Of a DNA stretch of 64,000 bases, positions 55,651 through 64,000 are shown piece by piece. How positions within the stretch are numbered: position 1 is the stretch's first letter; every line of letters begins with the position of its first letter. The translations under genes and the position numbers were made by a program. This stretch comes from Austropuccinia psidii. Lineage: Eukaryota; Basidiomycota; Pucciniomycetes; Pucciniales; Sphaerophragmiaceae. The notes under the pieces were generated by a model. That model did no database searches. It saw only the letters and a program-made list of their open reading frames with translations, and was not told the origin of the DNA. Location: the NCBI GenBank assembly GCA_023105745.1, contig JALGQZ010000014.1, forward strand, positions 6,148,888 through 6,212,887. Direction: 5' to 3'.

Positions 55651-58600
55651 CTAATAAAAATAAGTCAAAATTACTTCAGGTATTGAGGGTTTTTTTTGTG
55701 GATAGATTGAAAATTATTGTGACGTTTTATTAAAAATATTTCTCCAAAGTTTTATGAATATTTGAAGTACTCCAAAAAGAAAGTTATGCAAGACAATTCT
55801 TTATAGAGAAACATTTCAATCACATATCAATAAAATCATTTCGGCTATGAAAATTTGTGAATATGTATCAAAAATTGGTGGTTTTTTTAGTCAGAAATCA
55901 CATAACCTTGGAGGTGTGTGAGCTAAAAAAATACCCAAGATTAATGTTGGGTTTCGAATACTTTTGATTTCCCGTCTTTGACGTACCCTATTGTATGATC
56001 AATTTGCCTCGAAAATTTTCCCAGGAATTGTTTACGGACATAGTATCTACTAAAATGACACTAAAGATTCAGAATTGGTTGGTTCATAAGCTCAATTAAA
56101 GCATTAATCTATCCTTTCATGAATCAAGTATATCATTTTCTACTCATCAATTCAATAATTTGGTCCCACATTTGAATTAATGTAAAATATGAAAATATTT
56201 CTGTTTTCAATAACCTCAATTACTTAATCTTTTCCCTGGTTTTCCAATATCGCAGATTTTGACCAAAAGATCTTCCTCAAAAGCAAATATCATCTTTTCA
56301 TTTATAAGTCAATTGAAGTCTTATGCGTTTTTCTTACAAACAAAATCTTTATAATTACTTAATACTCAGGATTGTTTTGCATGATTCTTTTCACCTCTTA
56401 TATTCTCTTTATATCTTCCTTTCCAAGAAACTTTTCCTAATTATAGTATATAAAAAACCATTGAAGATTAAAATTTCATTCAAATACTTTAATATGTTTT
56501 CCAGATCTCATTCTTGAGAGATTTTCTGAGCCTATTCAAAGAAAAATTCCCCCAAAGGTATTTTAGAGGATAAAACAACAAATTGAGATTCAGAAACAGT
56601 GGATTATTATCCTGAGACTTATTTAGAATTAATCAAAAACCAAACCCTAACAGAATCGAATTAGAGAGCTTTTTTTTCTAATTTTTCAAGTTCCATGATA
56701 AGACTTCATCTAACATTAGTTAAAAGAATAATTTCCCTGAACATCTGACCCCCTTTTTCATATCCAATAGATTAAATAGCTTACCGAATTTGAATTATAA
56801 AGGCTAAATACAAAAACTAAGAATTTTGCTTCTTTGCTATAAAATCATTCTCACACTGTGTTTTTTCCATTTTTAAAATTGATGATTGATTCATTTTTCT
56901 TCATTAAAAGTGAAAATTCTGTGATGATTTTTGAAACTAAGCTTTAAGTTACTACTCCCAATCTTTTTATATTTAATTTAATTTATACAATCATTCAAAG
57001 CATAGTTTTATTATTACTTTTTGATTTTTGAATTACCACCTCCTTATACTTTGGGCCATATGTATAAGTTCTCAAAAGACAAAAAGGATATAACTCATTA
57101 GTATATCAAAAAAATCTAGAATATTGCTTTTAAGGTTATTTAGTTACTCAAAGATATAATACAAACAATTCAAATGAAAAAGTGGTCAGTATCATCATTC
57201 TAACCCAATTTTTTCAAGTCGAGAAATTTAATTAATTCATTTTTTCTGAGTAAAAAATGAATAAATCAACAAGGATAAAAATTACTTTTTTCAATGATCC
57301 ATTTATATTTTACGTTTTTATTAATATCATAGTAAGTCCTAATAAACAAATTATCATATTCTCATTAATGTTCTTTCCCTTAATCTTTGGGTCAAAGTTT
57401 CTGTAAAGATGGAGTTTTCTTATTCCAAATGAATATTTAAAATGAAAAATTGGTAAATAGCTTTTTTAAGATTTATGAATTTCCATTGTTATTAATATTT
57501 GATCTAATATTATAGCACCAAGAAACATATATGACTTTAAAGAAGCTTTCATCAGACCCATCGGAAAGCCATATGCACACATTTAAATGAAATAAGTGCA
57601 AAAAATATCTTCCCTTTTCCCAATTTTATCAGTATTTCAAGTTATACTTTCAATTTTTCATTCATTTCACCATATCTCTGAAAATTAAATCATTTAGGTA
57701 GTATTTTTTTTAGAATCTTCAAAAATGATCAAATAAAATTGATATATTAATCATAGCTCATTTTCTTTAATATAGAAATAAAAAATCCTTATATTTTTAC
57801 TTCCCTTATTCCTTTCATTTGAATAAAAAAGTATACTTAAATATAATTCAATAAAATCAAAGGAAATTTTGTTTTTTAGGCTTTTTTCCTGTTTTTATCC
57901 CATACCAAAATAATTATATAATAGTACAAGTCTTTATTCATTTTATTATATATATTTTCAATATAGTTAGTTTTACGTAGAAGAACTAAGTCCAATTTTT
58001 TCAAGATTATCTTTTTCTCTAATAAAATAAAAGAATTGGATTTTTCAAAAAAATTGAATGGTATATTTTTTAATTGAATTCTAAATCCTAACATGAAGAA
58101 AAAGATAGTTCATTGAACATCTATATTGAGCGTTAATATTACATATTTAATTTTTGATGGTAGAAATTGATTAAATTAAGGGTAAGATTCTTCAGCTCAA
58201 AATATAAAATATTTACTTATAAATATAGAACTGGAAATTTTTCTTATAATTTTTAATTGAGCCCAAAGAAGATTAAACTAAGAAACTCTTTTCATTTTTG
58301 TCATTTATATTAATTTCAAATCAAAAAAGACATTTTCAAAGGATAAAAATAATAATATTTGTATTAACTTTTAGCAGAAAAACTAAACTTTTAGATATAT
58401 TTCAAATCTTTGAATGTTTTAACTCATTGATATGGAGAAAAAATAGTATCAAATGTAACAGGTACAGAGTTTTTATTATAGCTGATATTTTAATTGAAAG
58501 AATTTGTTCCCTTTTTTATTTTTTAATTTCAGTATTTTGAATTACATCTTCTTTAAAAAGAGTAAAGCTATTCCTCTTTGGCTCTATATCTTTCTTATAT

Positions 58601-59440
58601 AAATTAATTCAAGTATTACTTTTGTTAGGTTTTATTTAAACCACCCAATAATAGTTGTTTTCATGAATATCTAATTTTTTTTAAATATGATTTTTTATAT
58701 GAAGAATTTTCACCATATCTTAAGGGAAGACTTTCAATTGAAACTGGTTTGAATTTTGTTGTAATTTATCTTTTTTTGGACCTTAAAATATATAAAATAA
58801 ACATGAATAATATTACTGATAATTCATGAATTAGTATTTGATATTAAATAGTAAAGCAAAATCGTCTTTTATATAATACAGTAACCTTTGGTTTTTGCCA
58901 AATGACGTCAAAGTGTCTTTTCAAAGGCATAGGTATATCTTTATAGTAACATTTATCTGTGGCTTTCAAAAAGAAGGCCACAGAATGAAATGAAACAATA
59001 GGAACAAAGATTCTATAGTCCTCCTTGCGGTCCTTTCTTTATATAATCTACAATACTTTTTGTAACTCCATTCTGTAGTATATTTTTACCTAAGTTTTTT
59101 TAAAACTCACACTGTTGTCTTCTGTTAGAGAGTCTTTAGCAAAAACATTCTGTAATATTTTGTAAGTCCAACATAAATATCTGTTGTGATTACAAATTCT
59201 GAGAGGCCTTTTGTATCATCTCACTTCACATTTCTGCATTCTCACCTACATTTTTTTTTATTTTTCAAAAATTCAGTAACCAATGATATCTAATACTACA
59301 CCAGATTATATTTCCTCAACCACTACTCCTCAAGTAAAAATTTTGAGAAATACATAGCAAAAAAAGGCTCACAAAACTAGATTTCATCAGAGAAAAATTA
59401 TCTACAAAAGATTTGGCTCCCAATTAGCCAGGATCCCAAC
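55651..59440. other. AT-rich, no gene recognised
   Basis: Only short open frames without domains (for example 57876-58094 and 58298-58540), rich in Ile, Lys, Phe and Asn as chance would give. AGGCTCACA, the end word of the dispersed 2-kb repeats, occurs at about 59366, and a reverse version with TACCCAAG lies at about 55917, so repeat fragments may be hidden here. Confidence 0.4.
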
Positions 59441-59689
59441 ATAGGAAAAATTCAAATAGGGTATTAATTAGGGCTTCCTCCTGTGGTTTTTTGGGGGACT
59501 CTGCCTAGCCCATTCCCCGTCCCAGTGCAAGCTTAGGGAGAATTTTAGAACTTCCCATGTTTCCGCAGCCCTATTCTTTGGACTAGGAGAGAATTTTGGG
59601 ACCATAAAGGTCCAGCTTTTCCCCCCCGTAAAAATCTTCTCAATCTATTTTATTTTTATTTTTTCTTCCATCTTTCTCAAATTTTCTCT

Positions 59690-59836
59690 CTGCATCTCTT
59701 ATATAATCTTTTCTTTCTCTTTTCATAATCTTCATAACCTGCCACTTCTTATGCCCTGTATCTTTTTATATCACCTCATTTTTCTTAAAAACCGCTGACA
59801 TTTACGTTCTTCATCATCCCTTTTCTTCCTACAGCT
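59690..59836 (+). promoter_or_regulatory. Pyrimidine-rich leader of the hAT gene
   Basis: CTTATATAATC near 59698 is followed by a long C/T-rich stretch up to the first ATG at 59837, as in many fungal promoters. Only composition and position support it. Confidence 0.3.
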
Positions 59837-62030
59837 TTGGCAAGTCAATATATATATATTTCAATGCCTCAATTTTCCTTCCCACTCAAAAATGTGATCG
59901 CATTCCTTCATCCTATGTCGTCAGAAACTCCATCTCAGTTTTTGTCTACCACTTCTTGCTTATCCACACCCAGTGAATTTGAACAAACTGAAAAAACAGC
60001 CCAAGCTTCTAGTTATGCCACAAAAACTTGCAAACACTATTTGGTTTTGATATACTTCTCCGAAGTAAATGATCAAATCTTTCAATCAAATTTTGTCAAT
60101 AGATTTGTTAAAAGTTTTCATAAAACATTAAAGCGCGATTGAACTGGAAGCGCCAAGGCCATGACCCTGCATCACTCACACAACCTAAAAGACAATGATT
60201 GATAGGTTTTTTCAGAATTTTAAAATAAAAAAGGTATGTTTTTCTATTAAAATACCAACCACTTTAATCTTTGGTCAAATTTCTCTTCTTTGACAGGCCC
60301 TTTCTTTGGAAACTTCAAATATTTATCTTGTCTACTTCATTGCATATTTTGATCTCCCATTATTCATCACCAATTTCAACTCTTTTCAACAGCTGCTTGG
60401 TCTGTGAAATTCATTGGCTCTTTATATGCTTTTTTGAAAAACTTCCCTGACAGGACATCTATCCAACATATTTTACTTTCATCAAGGATACATTTAAAGA
60501 AAATCATCCAAAGTATCACTTTTGTCTCTTTCTCCACTGACCTTTAGACTAGTCCAAATTTGAAATCCTTTATAGAAATCACTTTTCATTTTATTGATTC
60601 AAATTTCAAGCTCAAATATGTTCTCTTGGGTATCACCAATATTGAAGGTTAGGGTTTTTCCTTTTTTTCATTCCTTAAAGTGGCTGAATCTTTCATTAAT
60701 ACAGGAAACCACTCTGTCATCTCATTTTCCAACCATTTAAAAATAATCCTCCACCAATACAAACTTGGAAAAAAAATTACATGATCACCAATAATTCCTT
60801 ATCAAATCATTTCATTTCTGAAGAGATAGAACATTTGATACCATCTTTATTTAAATTAAACAATGCAATTAACAATGCAATTGGATGCATGGTGCACATG
60901 ATGGTTTGAATTCTCTCATTCAAGCAGGACCTCTTTCAGTCAATCAGAAATATGGTGATAATAACTCAGGACCAATGGCCAAAACCAATCTGGTAGATGA
61001 GCCAGATGGAGCAAATACTCATTACCATTCAATCATTAATCACCTCAGTAATCTTGCGTCATATACACAACAAAGCCCTCAGAGGAATGAAAAATTTATG
61101 GCTACAGTCAGCATAATTTATGAAGAAGGCCAAACAACCAAAGAAACTACCCTTTTGTCAAACATTTTCACCTGTTGAAATTTGACTTACAATATGTTGG
61201 AACCATTACCATCCCTCAAGGATGCATTCATCCAATATTTCAGCACTGACAGCATGCAATTTATTTCATTTCCAAACTTGAATGGAGGAAGGTTTCAGTA
61301 ATGGTAAATCTCCTGAATCAATCCATATTATTTGTGGCTCAACTCACCCCACAATTAATAATATTTTACCATTAGAGATATCACTTAGCAAATGGATAAA
61401 TCAGGTACATCATTTTCATCTCTTGTAGAAATATCACTGTAATATTTCTGATGACCTTTTTTCTGAAAGGCTTATGATAAGTAAGATGTCACACAAATCA
61501 AGCCTGCAGCAATTGAAATGACCAGTAAGTTGTTAAAGTATCTGGAGAAACTCTTTCTCAAAATACGTGTGATATGTGCCTTTATTCTTGACCCCCAATT
61601 CAATCTTCAATTCTTCACAAATTATCAAACAGCCCTATCTGGATTTGGAACTTCATTTACCAATCTTTCACGTATTTTTGATGAGGATGCAAGAAGACCT
61701 GTTATCACCACGAAGCTTAATATTGATACAGTTCATAGTGATAAACCTGTTCCTATGAGAATTAGAATTCGGAACTTTGATGATATTCATTCTCTAGCAT
61801 CATCCAAGGAAAGAAAATAGGGAAATGAAATACAAAGATTCCTTTCTGAGCCACAAAAGCCCAAAGAGACCAAAATCCTCCTCTTTTGGAAATCAAGAGG
61901 TAAATTTTTCCCAACTCTTTCTCATATGGCATAGAATTATCTTTCCATCCTAGCAGCAAGTTTCCAATCTTAAATGGTCTTTTCATGTGGTAGAAAGATA
62001 CTAAAATACCAATTTTTTTCACTCTTTAGA
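59837..62030 (+). pseudogene. hAT-family transposase, multi-exon, decayed
   Basis: Exon 1 starts at 59837. After a Ser/Thr-rich part it shows a BED-like end (HKTLKRD, stop, TGSAKAMTLHHSHN) in which zinc-binding Cys residues appear lost. Introns are at 60234-60296 (GTATGT...GACAG) and 60648-60704 (GTTAGG...TACAG). Between them lie VYFIAYFDLPLFITNFNSFQ and TSPNLKSFIEITFHFIDSNF, typical hAT phrases; the Trp usually before TSPN is a TAG here. Later come CMVHMM (about 60880), NEKF (about 61090), LTYNMLEPLPSLKDAF (about 61190), ICAFILDPQFNLQFF (about 61575), and a C-terminal dimerisation-like region, EIQRFLSEPQKPKETKILLF and FFPTLSHMA, at 61820-61930. Many stops and shifts separate these parts. The enzyme would cut and paste a hAT transposon. 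Its terminal repeats were not found. Confidence 0.75.
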
Positions 62031-64000
62031 ATGAATGCTTAACAATTGGCATGTGTCAAGGATTGGACCAATATATTCTCACAAATGGTGTTTTTTACAA
62101 ATGCTCATGATCATCAATTATGCTAGTTTTGTTGTTTTTATCTCTGTTTTTCGGTTTTTATTGCCTTGATCTATTATGTGATGAAATTTTTAGTTTTTTT
62201 CCTGCAATCTATTCCTTAAACTCAATTGGGGTTCCAAGCCCCATCCCATATGCTACTCAAACTGGGTGTGAGCCTCAGATTTTGGTAAATTATGTACACC
62301 ATGACCCAATCCCATAAAGTTATTCCCATGGGTTTTTCAGAAAGTCTTGAAGCCAGGGGCAACCCTTGGTATCAGCTCTACACAAAGCTAGCTGAGGATC
62401 TCAATGGCTTCAGAACCATTCAAAACTGAGATTTGGAAGAAACTCTCATTTAGTAATATCCAAAAACTAGATATTGATGGCTATCATAATTAATGCTTTT
62501 TACAGTTGGTTGGAAATCAGTATGGAAACTTTTAAGTTCTCAGAAATATGTTAATATTTTCTAAAAAAAACTCAGGCTATTACCATTTGTATTGGATGAA
62601 GATAACAAAGGATCTTTATTATGAAAGCAACAAAGGCTCTACCTTCAATACTGATCTCTCCTGGTAAGTACTTTGATAATCACCAAAGTGGCAGCAATAA
62701 GGTATAAAACTCAAATAAGATTCCATTATAAGTATATAGTCAGGTTATTGGGAAACTAGTTCTGATTCAAAAAGGAAAAAATGAATGGAAATCTCTTCTA
62801 ATGCAGAGGTTCAAAGCCCATTTGAAAAACATCGAATTTGAATGAAGAATTAAAAGTGATTGAAAAATGTATATTCCATAGATTCTAGTAGGAAAAACTT
62901 TGGATAACAAGAACTAAACATTTCAGGAGGAAATTTCAAAGAAATTTGAATTACTGAAAGATATTCAGATGAGACTTTGGAATTATGAACAATATTTTTG
63001 TGCCATAATTACCATGAGAAAGCTGGATACACCTGACAGCAGGTGTTTAGTTTGGAAATCAGCTTAAGTCCTTCTTGTGAAGTAGGTTATACCCAGGATT
63101 TTATTGTTTTTTAATATTCTGATTCCTTCCAAGCCACTGGAATATTTTCTTCTTTTTTTAACTGGATGTAGTAAGTAGATGATATACTATATGAGATTTC
63201 TTTCCCTTTATACTTTCTTCTTCAAATCAATATTTCTTAAGATACAAAATTGAATGTAAAAGTTTTTTTCAATTTAAAATCCAGTTTTTTTGAATCTCAG
63301 AAGAATTAAAAACCACTCTTGAGAATAATGATTTATGACTTATTATTACTTTGAAGAATTGATAATTCCTATTTCTTCTTCAAAAAATGGCTCAAAAATA
63401 TCAAGGTCAGCTGTTTTCAACTAAAGCCGCTTTTGAAAAAACTGCATTCATTAAAAATTCCATTTATTCTTTTTTTAAAAGCCTACAACCTCAGAGGAAA
63501 AAGATAAATTCTTTCCGAATTTTTTTTAATGAAATTGATTACCCCAAGATACAAAAAAATTGGATGGATTTTTTTCTTTATTGATCAGAATTCCTATAAA
63601 CTATACATTATTTGTATTTTTCTTAATTCTTTTTTATCATTAACAAATTTCACTAATTTTTGCTTTCAACACCAACATTTATGTTTTTTGAAGGGAAAGT
63701 CCCTGCCCTGGCTTTTTTGAAGGTTTGATTTCTCAATTCACAAAAGAAGTAGTAGGCTCAATGCAATAAAGAACCTTCTACTGGAGGAACTCAATAAATT
63801 CAAAAGAAAATTACAGAAAATGTCCTGTAATTAAAGCTACTGTAAAAGCTTTGATTATTTCTGACAATATTACATAAGCAGCCATTACAGTGCATGTACT
63901 GTGACAAACTTGAAAAATGTCAAACATTTTATGATAGCAGTCCTGTAAAGGCCTTCTACTTGAACTTTGATTAAGAAAGAAAACATCAAAGTAAATTCAA
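62031..64000. other. No gene recognised
   Basis: Short open frames at 62120-62317, 63387-63584 and 63529-63720 show no domain; the first has a hydrophobic start that could be a membrane segment. The right end of the hAT element probably lies here, but I could not identify a terminal inverted repeat. Confidence 0.35.

Noticed and set aside
62800..62830. tRNA-like GAGGTTCAAAGCCC
   Set aside because: No acceptor, D or anticodon stems can be formed around it.

Overview
The window looks like repeat-dominated nuclear DNA from a fungus. The most likely source is a rust (Pucciniales) or a close relative. The evidence is a very AT-rich, CpG-poor background; short (57-81 base) introns with GT..AG borders; and Copia and Gypsy-type Gag and Pol relics of the kinds I recognise from rust genomes. 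The lineage call is an inference from memory. I see no intact housekeeping gene, no tRNA or rRNA gene and no CRISPR array. Every convincing protein similarity belongs to a transposable element.

Layout. 1-168 is the tail of a dispersed LTR-like repeat. 0.2-6.5 kb holds a GC-richer segment (1.2-2.35 kb), a broken two-exon gene candidate (4.1-4.7 kb) and a minus-strand relic of a Gypsy-family tail ORF (5.3-6.1 kb). 6550-14868 is a full-length but decayed minus-strand LTR retrotransposon with ~1.97-kb LTRs. It encodes Gag, an aspartic protease and an unknown tail ORF, and has no room for reverse transcriptase or integrase. 14.87-16.44 kb is a long imperfect inverted repeat. 17.06-17.82 kb carries an unknown decayed reading frame.

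Three ~2-kb TG...CA repeats (19387-21440, 30009-31993, 39853-41729) share their two ends and divide the middle of the window. Between the first two lie three adjacent minisatellites with 22-, 21- and 22-base periods (27.41-28.46 kb) and a SANT/Myb-like N-terminal exon (28.82-29.10 kb, minus). Between the second and third lie a decayed multi-exon Myb-like gene (32.07-33.36 kb, plus) and a PIF/Harbinger transposase fragment (36.98-37.34 kb, minus), the usual two-gene content of a Harbinger element. A diverged ~540-base repeat pair brackets the third repeat.

46069-50819 is a complete plus-strand Ty1/Copia element whose polyprotein stays in one frame and is broken only by six stop codons. 51224-55650 is a second, minus-strand Copia element with frameshifts, stops and a 3' LTR cut to 26 bases. 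Both have primer sites resembling the anticodon region of methionine tRNAs and both carry the same unusual C-x4-H-x5-H-x4-C Gag motif. 59.84-62.03 kb is a plus-strand hAT transposase pseudogene with two clear introns. The rest is AT-rich sequence without recognisable genes.

The pieces do not form a host pathway. Most stop codons can be explained as C-to-T changes in CGA or CAA codons, in keeping with cytosine-methylation decay. The best candidates for something undescribed are the triple 21/22-base minisatellite cluster, the ~10-kb spaced 2-kb repeats, the Gag-protease-only LTR element and the long inverted repeat.
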